A DNA stretch of 64,000 bases from assembly GCF_007565055.1 (NCBI RefSeq), contig NC_044554.1:21926921-21990920 (forward strand), read 5' to 3'. Positions 12,311 through 23,819 of the stretch are shown here, piece after piece. The notes beneath the pieces were generated by a model. That model worked only from the letters and a program-made list of their open reading frames with translations. It was not told the origin of the DNA and did no database searches. Position 1 is the stretch's first letter; each line of letters starts with the position of its first letter. Position numbers and translations under genes: made by a program. This DNA is from Rhinopithecus roxellana (taxonomy: Eukaryota; Chordata; Mammalia; Primates; Cercopithecidae).

Positions 12311-12604
12311 TTTTTTTTTTTTTTTTTTTTTTTTTGGAGACGGAGTCTCGCTCTGTCACCCAGGCTGGAGTGCAGTGGTACTATCTCAGCTCACTGCAAG
12401 CTCCGTCTCCCGGGTTCACGCCATTCTCTTGCCTCAGGCTCCTGAGTAGCTGGGACTACAGGTGCCCGCCACCGAGCCCGGCTTATTTTTTGTATTTTTA
12501 GTAGAGACGGGGTTTCACTGTGGTCTCGATCTCCTGACCTTGTGATCCACCCGCCTCGGCCTCCCAAAGTGCTGGGATTACAGGAGTGAGCCACCATGCC
12601 CCGC
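12311..12604 (-). mobile_element. AluY-like, antisense, with target-site duplication
   Basis: Full-length antisense Alu flanked by 'gagtctaag' (12302-12310) and 'gagtctaagtttt' (12605-12617). A small internal deletion removes the 'ttagccaggat' block, so 'tttcactgtg' runs into 'gtctcgatctcc'. Confidence 0.93.
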
Positions 12605-12617
12605 GAGTCTAAGTTTT

Positions 12618-13856
12618 AAGTAGCAATGACCAACATCTACAGATAAACCCAAATTGCTATGCCTTCTGCTTTAAAAAAAAATGTGAAAAATAACTTTCTT
12701 ACTATCTTTAATATGTTTATTCAAGAAAGTTTCCACCTTTAAATAGCATTGGGATCTTAGCCAGTTAGACCAATTAGCTCATATCCATTTATAGATTCAA
12801 AATGAGTGCACTCTTCTTGCATGACTCTATTTGTTGTAATTACATGTTCTTTTATGACATGAAACCAGAGTGATGGTACTTTAAACAATTACAAATCTTG
12901 AAAATTCATAGATTGGAATCGTTCAATTAATTTTAGTGTTTAAACACAATACAAAATAATACATTCCTTTAGTTCCTTTATATTAAACTCTGTATACTGG
13001 TCCTGATTTTCATACAATATAGACTTGCTGACAAATTGTCAACCTTTTGGCTGGTTTTAATCTTTGAAAGAGCTTGAAAAAAATTCAGCAGCAACATACA
13101 ATTCCTTTACTAAAAACATCTATTGCTCTCCCAAATTTACTCATATAATTACTGCCATGTTAGCCTCATGTTCTATGATTTTTGCTAAAAGATGGTATTA
13201 CAGTTTTATAATTACTGATTTCTTTCTGTCACCTGTAATGGGGAGTTGTTTTGTGCCAGAAAAACTATTAAACACACACTGTTAAAGGATTTAACTAAGT
13301 TGGCTTTAAATATATATATATAGGTTACCATTTGTCTTTTGCTCTTAATTGGTAAGTCCAAACCTTTACAGTAGTAACTTTAAAATGACATTAAAAATTC
13401 GTTTAAGTTTTTATCACTAGTGACTAGTGTTTGTTTATACATGCCATTCCTATCCCTTCAAGAATTTTTCAGTTGAAGTTTATAATTTTTCTGTCTAAAT
13501 TAAGATCTATAGATTTTTTGAAGCTGTATGCACTTACTTGAACATCTAGTCTAACCAGTCACTTCATATAAATGTAGCTCTTTGTGAGTTGACATATACA
13601 CATGAAATTGTTCCAAGCTGTGGCATTGTTAGGTCAGGAATGCACCCAATTCTCTGAATTTAAGTGACAATGTCGTTGTTGAAATCATAGTGTTCATTTA
13701 GTCTTCTATAAAAGCAAACAAATATGCTTTAAAAGTACAAGGTATCCTAATGCCCAGAAATGTGGCCAGGATCACACTGTAACTACCCCAGTATTTATCA
13801 AGTGTAAATATTAATATACTGTGGAAAGTTTCTATATCCACAAACGTTAAAAAACA
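12618..13856. other. No recognisable feature
   Basis: AT-rich sequence without a convincing ORF. No repeat recognised. Confidence 0.4.

Positions 13857-13890
<34 letters not shown>
13857..13890. repeat. (TG)n microsatellite
   Basis: About 16 uninterrupted TG/GT units followed by T5. Confidence 0.95.
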
Positions 13891-13894
<4 letters not shown>

Positions 13895-13982
13895 TCTTTC
13901 ATGGTCAACAACCTCCCAAATATAATGTCTTGCTTTGAGGGGAAAAAAGCATTATAATATCAAAAATAAATATGACTCTCTG

Positions 13983-14328
13983 TCTTGGTTCATTTTGTGT
14001 TGCTATAATACCACAGACTAGATAATTTACAAAGCAAATACATTTATTTCTCTTAGTTCTGAAGGCTGAGAAGTCCACTATCAAGGTGCTAGCATCTGGT
14101 GAGGGCCTTCTTGCTGTATCATCCTATGGTGGAGGGAGAGAGGGTGAGAGACCACAAGAGAGATCAAGAGGCCTTAGAACTCATTTTTATCAGGGACCCA
14201 CTCCTGGTATAACAAAATTAATCTATTCATGAGGCTAATTGCCTCTGAATGATCCCACTTCTTAATATTGTCACAGTGGGAACTACATTTCAACATGAGT
14301 TTTGGAGGGGACATTTAAACCATAGCAC
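13983..14328 (-). mobile_element. MST-type MaLR LTR, antisense
   Basis: The reverse complement of an MST-type LTR is readable: 'tgttgctataataccacaga', then 'gaaggctgagaagtccactatcaag', 'ctggtgagggccttcttgctg' and the end 'tttaaaccatagca'. About 345 bp, solo. Confidence 0.8.
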
Positions 14329-14551
14329 TCTCTAAACATGACAGTATCCTTGCTAAGTCACCCAAAGTTTGTCCAAGCGGCCTTTGCTCTCCTTTCATGA
14401 TACTTTTCTGCACACATCTCTGTGATAGTATAATTGGTTATGGCATTACAGTAATAACAGTAAACCTTGGATTTTATAAGTATGTACCAGACACTTTTGT
14501 TCAGTTCCAAACCAACAAACACGCTTCTAAATGGATTTGATCTTTACATGT

Positions 14552-14856
14552 TGTATTAGTTGGCAGGGCTGCAACAACAAAATGCCACAGACTGGGTGGC
14601 TTAAACCAAAGAAATTTATTTTCTCAAAGTTCTGGAGGCTGGAAGGTCAAGATCAAGGTGTTGGCAGGTTTGGATTTACCTGAGGCCCCAGTGATGTTAG
14701 ATTAGGACTCACCTCAATGAACTCACTTAATCTTTACCTCTTTAAAGGGATTATTTCCAAATCTAGTCATATTTTGAGGTACTGGGAATAAGGGCTTCAA
14801 CATATAAAAATTTAGGGGAGTGGGGGTGGGAGGGGAACAATTTAGTCCACAATACA
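14552..14856 (-). mobile_element. MaLR LTR (MLT1/MST-like), antisense, shortened
   Basis: Reads 'tgtattagttggcagggctg', 'cagactgggtggcttaaac', 'gttctggaggctggaaggtc' and ends near 'aatttagtccacaatac'. The central part is shorter than a full LTR. It lies only 220 bp from another MaLR LTR in the same orientation. Confidence 0.7.
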
Positions 14857-15269
14857 CTGTGTCACTAAGCAAGAACAGTGGGCAAGAAAGCAAAGGCAAG
14901 TCATTTTGAAATCATCACACCCATGTGTGAAAATTTCCACTACACCATGGCTGAAGATGATGAAAAGTTTATGGCATGTAAAAGAAAGTAAGTTTTCCCA
15001 TATAATTGGAATTTATCACCCATCCACACTTGCTTCATCAACTTTTTACCAGTAGATCCCTTTTACTCTTTAGCATAGGGGTGCTCCAGGAGAGGCATCA
15101 CCTAGCATAGGGGTTTCCAAACTGTTTTGTGGAATGCTCTATGATTCACAAATTCTTGATGTATATTTCACTTTGAATATATTTAAACTTGCACACAAAT
15201 GCATTACATATATAAAATAAAACTAAAAACAGGTTCAATTGGAACACTGAAAGCCAATCATGTATATAA
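14857..15269. other. No recognisable feature
   Basis: Unique sequence between a MaLR LTR and an Alu. Confidence 0.4.
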
Positions 15270-15350
15270 TGGATGCTGCTGGGCTCAAGTGATCCTCCTG
15301 CCTCAGCCTCCCAAGCAGTTAGGATTACAGGCAGGTGCCATCACATGTGG

Positions 15351-15395
<45 letters not shown>

Positions 15396-15512
15396 GACAG
15401 GGTCCTGGTATGTTGCCCAGGGCTGGTCTTGATCTCCTGCACTCAAGCAACCCTTTTGCCTCAGCCTCCTATAGTTGCTGGGATTATAGGTATGAGTGAC
15501 CATGCCCATCTC
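15270..15512 (-). mobile_element. AluJ-like, antisense, with a 40-T tract in its middle
   Basis: Right-arm and left-arm Alu sequence flank a pure T run at 15352-15391, replacing the usual 'aatttttgtatttttagtag' linker. Diverged (old) Alu. Confidence 0.8.
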
Positions 15513-16641
15513 CTTTGAAGGCTTTTTAAAAATAGTTCAGACACTGTGCACTTTTACTCATGTAAAATCACATAAGGAGGCATTATCCACGCCAGGCAAG
15601 TTGTGGGTACATTTGCCCAAGGCTTATTCTCATAACAGTACTTGAGACAATTTAGACTGCATTTAATAAGTGAATATCTTCATGATTTGATCCTTTGATT
15701 ATTTTCAGTGCTGTCATTTGGAGGGAATCTCATATGACATGTATACTCATATTTTCTTCTATTGAACAAATCCCAAATCCTTCAGCTTTCTGGGATCAGC
15801 ATTAATTTTAATACTTATACAATAGCAGAATGAGTCCCATCTCTCATATTATGACTAGCATCCCAGTAGTTCAGGGGAGAATGGGTAGGAATTAGGTTCC
15901 TTTTATTTTATACCTTAACTTTGGGCTTCACTTCACCTGCTCCACCATCTTTTGGGTCTCTTATTTCGCTCTACCCACTTTGCCCCAGGCTGAATACTAC
16001 TTCAGTTCTTTATTTTTCCAAAGCACTGCTTAAAAAATTTTTCTTGTAAATAATTTTACTAAAGTCTTGCTGATATAGATTGGCAATCAGAAGCCTGGTT
16101 GGAACACGAACACACAAAAGCAAAAACTTCAAAGGCAATGCTAGATTCATTATTTTTGGATACCTAATCAGTTCTTTCTCACTATGTAATTCCTTATTGG
16201 TCTTGGGCCTCTGTGTACCCACAGCCGTCTGCTGTGTGCCTAGGGCTTGTTTTTGTTTCTTTTCTCCTTATAGCTGTACTCCCCTGACTCTATTTCAAAT
16301 ATCCTCAGCCGGACACTTTCAGTCCCTTGAGTTATAATTAAACAACTTCTCTTCAATTTCTCTTACTTTCTTGGCAGAGGAGTAGTTCCCTCTTTACTTT
16401 GTTCATTGCTTCCCAAACATACTCTTGGTGGATCTTGGCTTTAATGTCCAAAGGGGTTCTTTACCTCATATGGGAAATAGAAATCTCCCCAATTTAAACT
16501 ATGCCATATTTTTTATAAATCGGAAAGAACTTGCCTATTGCTTGCTATAGAGTTCTTCTTTTTCTTTTTTCTATTCATCCTTTTTGGTGATGTTGAAAAA
16601 TTACCTATGAAAACACACTATATATTAAGAACAGAAAAATG
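15513..16641. other. No recognisable feature
   Basis: About 1.1 kb with only short chance ORFs (for example 16010-16222 minus and 16080-16337 plus, which overlap one another). No repeat recognised. Confidence 0.4.
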
Positions 16642-16945
16642 CAGGCTGGGCGCTGTGGCTCATGCCTGTAATCCCAGCACTTTAGGAAGCCAAGGCGGGT
16701 GGATCACCTGAGGCCAGGAGTTCGAGACCAGTCTGGCTGACGTGGCAAGACCCCATCTCTACTAAAAATACAAAAATTAGCCAGGAGGGGTGGCATGCTC
16801 CTATAGTACCAGCTACTCGGGAGGCTGAGGCAGAAGAATTGCTTGAACCTAGGAGGTGGAGGTTGCAGTGAGCCAAGCTGGCACCACTGCACTGCAGCCT
16901 GGGAGACAGAATGAGAGTCCATCTCAAAAAAAAAAAAAAAAAGAA
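16642..16945 (+). mobile_element. AluS-like, sense
   Basis: Starts 'ggctgggcgctgtggctcat' and ends in an A tail. Flanks 'agaaaaatgc' on both sides look like its target-site duplication. Confidence 0.93.
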
Positions 16946-17221
16946 AAGAAAAATGCGGAAAATATAACAATGTGTATAGTTACATATTGATTAACCTCAA
17001 GATAAGTCATATAATACTATGTTATCTTCAACCTTCAAGTAGTTATTGAAGATATTGAAAGCAATATATGAAATTTATGATTTGTAATAAACAGAAAGAA
17101 AAGCATTTACACAAGCTAATTCGAAAAGAAGAAATCAAAATGGTTATAATTTGGTATGGACATTTTCCTGTTATATTAGAAAAATGTGTATATAACTATA
17201 TACATAAATATATACAAATTA

Positions 17222-17375
17222 AGTTATACATGATATAAATGATGAATTGATGGGTGCTGACGAGTTGATGGGTGCAGCACACCAACATGGCACAAATATA
17301 CATATGTAACAAACCTGCACGTTATGCACATGTACCCTAGAACTTAAAGTATAATAGAGAATAAAAAATAAAAAA
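17222..17375 (+). mobile_element. 5'-truncated monkey-lineage L1 3' end
   Basis: Only about 150 bp of L1 3' UTR: 'gttatacatgatataaatga', the 18-bp tandem pair at 17240-17275, 'accaacatggcacaaatata' and 'gcacatgtaccctagaactt', then an A-rich tail. It shares the subfamily duplication with the larger copy at 25.5-27.7 kb. Confidence 0.88.
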
Positions 17376-17560
17376 AATTTTAAAAAATTTTAGTATGTAT
17401 GTTATATAAATTTATATTTATGTTAATTATATTGATGTTATACAAATTTATATTTATATTAATTATGTTTATATTATACAAATTATATAGTAAATTATAT
17501 AATTATAATTATATATGTATATACATATAAAATATATCAAGCCAGAAATCCATATAAGTA
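17376..17560. repeat. AT-rich simple sequence
   Basis: Degenerate tatatt/aattat repeats following the L1 tail, including near-repeats of 'acaaatttatatttatatta'. Confidence 0.7.
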
Positions 17561-18589
17561 CAGAAATAGTTTTTATATTTGTTGTAAAAAATATGACTAA
17601 AATATTCGTATGTTTCATTGAGCAAAATTAAGTAGTTTAAAAATGTTGGCATTATTCTTCATGTCTCTATTTATTTCACATTCCTCAGCCTACTCCTCAG
17701 TAAATTATTCATCTCTACCTAAAAAATATTTCTGGAATCTGCTCCTTAACATGATCTCTGCTGCTACCACCTGCAGTGACTCCTGACACTACCTGCAGTT
17801 CGGACAAACTTTACAGGCTCAGGGCCGAGTTCTCCACAAGACTTTTGTTATTTCAGACACCAGCCACATGCTCAGAGGTTCCTAGGTTCACCCTCACTTC
17901 TGACCAACTAGCAACACATTAGAGGGTTCTTACACTACCTTTTCAGGATTCATAATTTATTGGAACATATTCAGGAAAGGACTATACTTCCAATTATAGT
18001 ATTATGATGGCAAAAATAATAGAAACTGGACCAGCCAAAAGAAAAGACAGATAGGGTGAGATCTGGGAGGATCCCAGATTAAAACTTCCTATGTCTTCCC
18101 CCTGTCAATACATGTCACCTTCCTAGCACATCAATGAGTAAAAATATGTATAGAATATTGTCAACTAGGGAAACTCACCTGAGTTTTGGTGTCCAGAGTT
18201 TTTACTGGGGTTTCACAATAGACATGGATAATTGAACTGCTGACCAGATGATTGAATTCAATCTTCAGCCCTCCCTTCCTCTGAAAGTTTAATGGTAGTT
18301 AATGGTAGGTCCCTAGATAGTTTAAATCAGCGAGAATGAGTCATCCTTGAAATTGGAGTTAGACATCTATTATTTTCCTTAATTGACAGCATTAAATGTG
18401 TCGGATTAAGAAGAAACAGTGTGAAATCTTTTTTCACCAATTAATGAACAAATAAATGGCCGTGGACCCAATTATTGGCTAAAATAACACATTATTAAAA
18501 CAGTAATTTATCTTTGAGATAAAATATTTCTTATTTCAACTGCTGGATTGAATTATCACAATAGTGTCATGAGATGATAAGGTGAAATA
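17561..18589. other. Unassigned; no gene seen
   Basis: No ORF of interest. The part near 17.75-18.2 kb has the look of an old repeat but I cannot name it. Confidence 0.3.
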
Positions 18590-18795
18590 TTTAAAACATT
18601 TTTGTGTAAAAGAGTAGACAGTAAATACTTTCAGCTTTGTGAGCCACAAATTCTCTGTCACAACTATTCAACTATGTAATTGCATTGTAAAAGTAGCCAT
18701 AAGCAACATGTAAATAAACAGGTGTGATTATAATTCAATACAACTTTGTTTACCAAAATAAGCAGCAGGTAGGATCTGGCTTATGAGATAGGCCA
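18590..18795 (-). mobile_element. hAT-type DNA transposon fragment
   Basis: The stretch 'gtagacagtaaatactttcagctttgtgagccacaaattctctgt...tcaatacaactttgtttacc...aggatctggctt' matches a common nonautonomous hAT element whose consensus reads 'agtaaatattttaggctttg' and 'caataaaactttatttac'. The terminal inverted repeats are not intact here. Orientation is a guess. Confidence 0.55.
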
Positions 18796-18904
18796 ATAAA
18801 AAAGGATATGGTGGTAACTTATTTATCAAGCAGAATTTTCTCAATGCAATGCTGAAAAAACTACTAAAACAAATTGGATGCTAAAGGTTATATTGTTACC
18901 AAAA

Positions 18905-19445
18905 CATCAGGGGTTCGACCCAGGTCCTGCTGCTCACTGAACAGGAAGCCAATAACTAACACAACAAGTATTGTCAGGGAAAAAGGCTTTAATGAGATCA
19001 CCTCAAATCCATCTCCCTGACCAACTAAAATTGGGGGTTTCTAGAAAAGGGAAAAAAATATAATTATATGTGGGAAAACTGGAGCTAGGAAGGGGCAAGG
19101 AAGAGGAGTTGGTTAACAAAAAGCAGGTGGTCAGTTAGGAAAGCAGGAATTAGGGAAGGGTAAGAAAGCAATCGTGACTAATTAGGAGTCTGGCATCTCA
19201 TTGTCTAGATGTAGCAATCTGGTGCCTTGCAGTTCTTTGATATATTTTGAGAGCCCAGAAGGTCATTTCTTGAGGAAGAAACTCAGATAACACAAACATA
19301 GTTTCAAGCTTTAAAATCAGAAAGGTCAATTTCTATGTTTCTCAAAGAAAAAAAAAAAACTGTCTATGGGATTATTGAGTTGGTTTCAATATGAGACTTC
19401 CATCTTCTCATAAAAGAGTCTCACTGTCCTCCTGGATACAATTTA
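18905..19445 (-). mobile_element. LTR-like repeat, antisense, family unresolved
   Basis: Reads like an endogenous retroviral LTR in reverse: a tract around 18980 that would be a polyadenylation region on the minus strand, and purine-rich blocks 'aggaagaggagttggttaac' and 'ggaattagggaagggtaag'. I have a sense of a known LTR family but cannot name it safely. Confidence 0.4.
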
Positions 19446-19489
19446 TGGTAAATACAAGTTACACATTTGAACACAGAAAATAAACGTGT

Positions 19490-21075
19490 TTTTGGACTTC
19501 TGCTTCTAGCAAAATGGAGTAGATTTTTAAAATACATTTCTTCCACTAATCACAGCTAAAAATTCTAGACATTATATGTAAAACGAACATCATAAGACTC
19601 TGAAAGGTAGAGAAAAGAAGGCAGACCATTTAGAGGTGCTGAAACCAGAGAAAAAACATGATAGTAAATTCCCTGAGTTTTCTTTTGGCCTCATGTATCC
19701 CAGACAGAATGCTGGAAAATTGACAAACTGGAAATATAAATAGGGGCAGACAAAAATAAACCCAATGAAAGCCTGTCCTCTGTAGCCAATTGATCAGGAA
19801 ATGGGAGGTTTAGTAAGAGGGAAACATTTTACACAATAAATAACTGCTCTACTCTGGCTAAACACCAGAGAAATAACTGTGGCGCCAATCCCACTCTCCA
19901 AGACAGCAAAGGCTAAGTGGAAAGCCTCGAATTACACCATTCCTAACCCACCTTCCTGGACAGTGTGAGAGAAGGCCAAGTTAGGGAGCTGGGATGTTTT
20001 GTTCTTCCCCACTGGGCAATAAGGATTGCCCATTCCAACAGTGTCAGTGGAAACCAAGTGGGGAGCATGGTCTTCTATCCCATGCAGTGATTAGGTGGCC
20101 TTTCCCCTCTTCACCAGGGTGGGGTCAGAGGAGGACTAATGTAGAATCAAGACATTCCCTAACACCCAGAGATGAGGCCACTCCTGCCCTGCTGTCAGTG
20201 GTGGGCAGAACTCCTACCCTGATCAACAGTAAGAAAGCACTCCTGCTACTCCTAGTCACTGTGGTATCAGCAGAGGGATCATGCATCATGATATCAGCAG
20301 AAGGGAGCCAGAATTCCACCCATACCCAGCAGAACAAAAAAAGTGTGTCTTATTTAATCTCAATGAAGGCTGAGAGAGAACTTGACCTTCCACCCCTACC
20401 TGGAAGTAACAAGGTGGCACCCCTCTCTTCCTCTGCTGCAGCAGTGTCAGAGAAAGCCAGCTATGAAAGATTTACATAAAATCCAGAGTCTCATAATGTG
20501 ACCCACGAAATATCCAGAATTTAATTAAAAATACTGCGTTATTCCAAGAAAAAGGAAAACCACAATTTGAATAAAAAGGAAAAAACAATGCATACAAACA
20601 TCGAGATGACAAACATGTTAGGACTAACTGACCAAGATTTTAAAGCAGAAACTTAAAACATGTTTTAACAAGCATTACAAATATGCTTGAACCAAATGAA
20701 AATAGAAAGTCTCTGAAAAGAAACAGAATGTGATGGCAACAAAATAGAAGAAAAAATAAAGAACCAAAGGGAAATTCCAGAACTCAAGCCCACAATAACT
20801 GCAATAAAAACTCAGTGAGTAGATTCAATGGCAGAATGGAAACAACAGAGAGAAAATAGATTTTTAAAAAATTGATAAGACTGCAGGGACCTATGGGGCA
20901 ATAATAAAAGAGCTAACATTCCTATCATCACTCTCTGGGAAGGAGTGTACAAAGAGGGCAGGACTGTGAAAGTACTCAACAACATGATGACTGAAACCAG
21001 TATAGGTACCTAAAATAATATGAAACTCTGAAGATTCAACAGTATAAACAAAACAAAACAACTTGAAAATAAACA
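19490..21075 (+). mobile_element. Ancient L1M 5' region (5' UTR into ORF1), sense
   Basis: The downstream part reads like L1M: 'attcaatggcagaatggaaacaacagag' near 20825, then 'ctgcagggacctatggggcaataataaaagagctaacattcctatcatcac' around 20880 and 'agggcaggactgtgaaagtactcaac' around 20955, all recognisable as decayed L1 ORF1-proximal sequence. The upstream part is a plausible L1M 5' UTR. A 161-codon open frame at 19994-20479 lies within it and has no recognisable domain. Confidence 0.55.
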
Positions 21076-21812
21076 AAAGGCATGAAGGTTAAATTAACGT
21101 AAACTTCAGGAAGTTTAATGCCGACTATTGGAAACAGAATGACCATAAACCAGAAAGAACTCTTAACTTATTCGGGGTTACTTGGAATTTTTCGAGCTTA
21201 TAGAAAATTTACTCAGTAACTGTACCTCCATGAAGCAACTAATAATGACAATGCGCTTGTGATGCAAAGGGCTATTTTTCTGCATAACAATTACTTCTGT
21301 TAACAATACATTTAAATGGTGTGTTTTCCCTGGGAATGATTTCCTTTCAGAGGAGGATCGTATTTATTGAATATAAAAGGCTGATGATAATAGCAAAAAG
21401 AACAGTAGTTCCAACCATCACATCTTGATATGACTTAATGGGGAAAAATTTACCAAGACATATTTATTTTATACATGAATTTCCAAGATTGCATGGCACA
21501 ATTCTGGTTTTATACCATCCATCCATCAATGTAAATGCACACCATTGCTAACGCCTACATGGCTCGGTAATACTTATGGGGAGCAGCTATTAGTAATGTT
21601 TTATTTAACTCTGGCTTCTTAGGTTAGATTCAGCTGTATATTTATTTCTACTGGCAACTCTGTATAGCAGCCTTAATAAGAGTCTATGGGAAATAAGTAT
21701 TTGAATTTCACAATATGTATACATGAAGCTAAAAACTTCCTCAAAGCTTCGCTGACAATGTTCCCAAGGTTAGGTTTCCACATGTGGTTATTTACAATTC
21801 AGTATTCTTTTT
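21076..21812. other. No recognisable feature
   Basis: Unique AT-rich sequence. Nothing recognised. Confidence 0.4.
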
Positions 21813-22088
21813 ATTTTGACAGGGTCTCACTCTGTTGCCCAGGTTGGAGCGCAGAGGTGGGCTCACAGCTCACTGCAGTCTCGACCTCCTGGGCTTAGGT
21901 GATCCTCCCATCTAAGCCTCCTGGATAGCTGGAACGACAGGCACACACCACCATACCTGGCTACATTTTTGTAGAGATGGGGTTTCACCATGTTGCCCAA
22001 GCTGGTCTTGAACTCCTGGACTCAAGTGATCTGCCTGCCTCGGCCTCCCAAAGTGCTGAGATTAGGCATGGGCCACTGTGCTCAGTCC
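21813..22088 (-). mobile_element. AluJ-like, antisense
   Basis: From 'gacagggtctcactctgttg' to 'ggccactgtgctcagtcc', diverged. Its poly-T end is reduced to a few T. Confidence 0.9.
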
Positions 22089-22448
22089 TAGAATTCAGCT
22101 TTAAACAAAGAATTAGTTAATAAACATGCTTATAGTCATTCTTTATTTATAATAAATGGTGGAAGTTGGAAATATCTATCATATGTATGACCAAAGTGTA
22201 TGCTTTTCAAAGACAATCACTATCCTTTACTCATCTCTATATTTCCCTCAGGGCTACTTATAGAACTCTATATCTACTAGACATTCAATGTATTTGTCAA
22301 ATGAATGCATGATCATGAGTGATGTTTATTTTCCTTAAAATATTTGTCCCAGACTCAGCTACCATTTTTCAGGACTATAGTCTGCTTTAACATTTACTAT
22401 TGAATTTAAAAATAACTCACTGATTATTATATTTTGAGTTTTGCTTTT

Positions 22449-22449
<1 letters not shown>

Positions 22450-22481
<32 letters not shown>
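22450..22481. repeat. (AC)n microsatellite
   Basis: About 15 uninterrupted AC/CA units. Confidence 0.95.
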
Positions 22482-22483
<2 letters not shown>

Positions 22484-23469
22484 TGGAAAAGCAAAAAGCA
22501 ACCCTTGACGTCCTGAAACCAGTGTGCCAGTCACAACAAGGACTCTTGTCAGAAGCTGACCTGGTGCTCACAGCTAGGCTGTGCTGCTGTTCTGTGAATG
22601 TAAACATTCTCTGATTATCAACATCAGACAAGTTTACTCTGAGACCAAGATAAAGTGTGGCAAAACAAGGCCTCTTCACAATTTTATCTAAACAGACAAA
22701 AAGAAGGCCACTGTGTCACCACAAACTACCAAACGCCTCCATTTCCCAGTAAATGTAAGCAAATATAAATGACTGCTTTTTTAAAAAATCAATTACAGCT
22801 TTGTTCTCATTCTAGTTGCTTTCTCTATTTCTCTAAAATTTATTGAGATACTCTTACGGGGATCTTTGGGTGTCACTTTTCTAGCTGGAAACCTGTGGCC
22901 GGTGGCGCCTTTGCCCGAGTTTTGCTCAGGCCAGCTGGGCTCGTTCCACCCACTCAGCCTGGCAGGCTGCACTTAGCTCATGGTACTGGCCTGGATCCCA
23001 CGCCTCCAAGGGGCGAGGCAGGCGTGGAGCAGTGAGAGGGGTGTGTGAGCGAGTGTGGGGTCCGGGCATTGCGCAGTCAGACACGCTGGGGCTGCTGCCA
23101 TGGGGTGGGCAGCTCCAGGTGCCGGCACGGGTGCCCGCTCACTGCGAGGCTGTGACTGAACCAGGTGCAGTGCAAGCAGCTTCCCTGGCTGGCACCAGGG
23201 AATGCGGTGGCGCCTGCAAACGTGGAGAGGCCAGGGAACTGCAAGGCCCCGAAAGGAGTCACAGCTCTGTCTCGTGGAGCTCCCAGGTCTGGGTTCCCTG
23301 AAAGTCCACAGTTCTTCTTTCCTTCTCTTCATCCACAACGTGGTGAGCAAGCGACATGTTTCAGCCCTGTTTGTGTTACAGCAGCTCTTTAAGCCTCACC
23401 ATTCAATGGGTCCTGAGTTCTTGTCTCGCGACCAGGAAGAAAGAAGTAGAGGGTGAGCAAGACAAACAG

Positions 23470-23480
23470 GAGATTTATTG
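23470..23480 (-). promoter_or_regulatory. LTR polyadenylation signal
   Basis: Minus-strand 'caataaatctcc', followed by a T/C-rich stretch. It lies about 340 bases downstream of the TATA-like box, which is the expected R-region arrangement for an LTR. Confidence 0.5.
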
Positions 23481-23499
23481 AGCAATAGAACAGCTCAGA

Positions 23500-23770
23500 G
23501 AAGACCCGCTGGGGGCAGCTCCTCTTTGTAGCCAGGGTGTCCCAACCAGTATTCAGCTCCTGCCAGAAAAGGTAGCTCCTCTCTGTAGGCAGGTCGTTCC
23601 AACAAGTGTTCAGCTATCGGCAGAGAGGGCAGCTTCTCTCTGTTGCTGGTCATCTTGTCGTCTGCAGCTATCAGCAGAGAGGAGGCACTAGAGTGGGTGG
23701 CTCCTGTCTGCAGGCATGTCGTCTGCAGCTCTCAGTAGACAGGGTAGCTCCTGTCTGCAGCGGGTCATTC
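23500..23770. repeat. Short imperfect tandem repeats in LTR R/U5
   Basis: Recurring units of 'gtagctcctctctgtaggca', 'ttcagctatcggcagagagg' and 'cgtctgcagctctcagtaga' type, about 50-60 bp apart, four to five copies and degenerate. Confidence 0.65.
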
Positions 23771-23808
23771 CAGCATCTCTGCGTCCTCTGCTCTGCTCTG
23801 GCTGAGAC

Positions 23809-23819
23809 TGGAACTTTTA
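23809..23819 (-). promoter_or_regulatory. TATA-like box of the LTR promoter
   Basis: The minus strand reads 'ataaaagttcc' just downstream of the GC-rich U3. Activity is unknown. Confidence 0.4.

Noticed and set aside
19994..20479. 161-codon open frame on the plus strand
   Set aside because: It lies within what looks like an ancient L1M 5' region. It has no recognisable domain, no splice context and a composition unlike a conserved protein.
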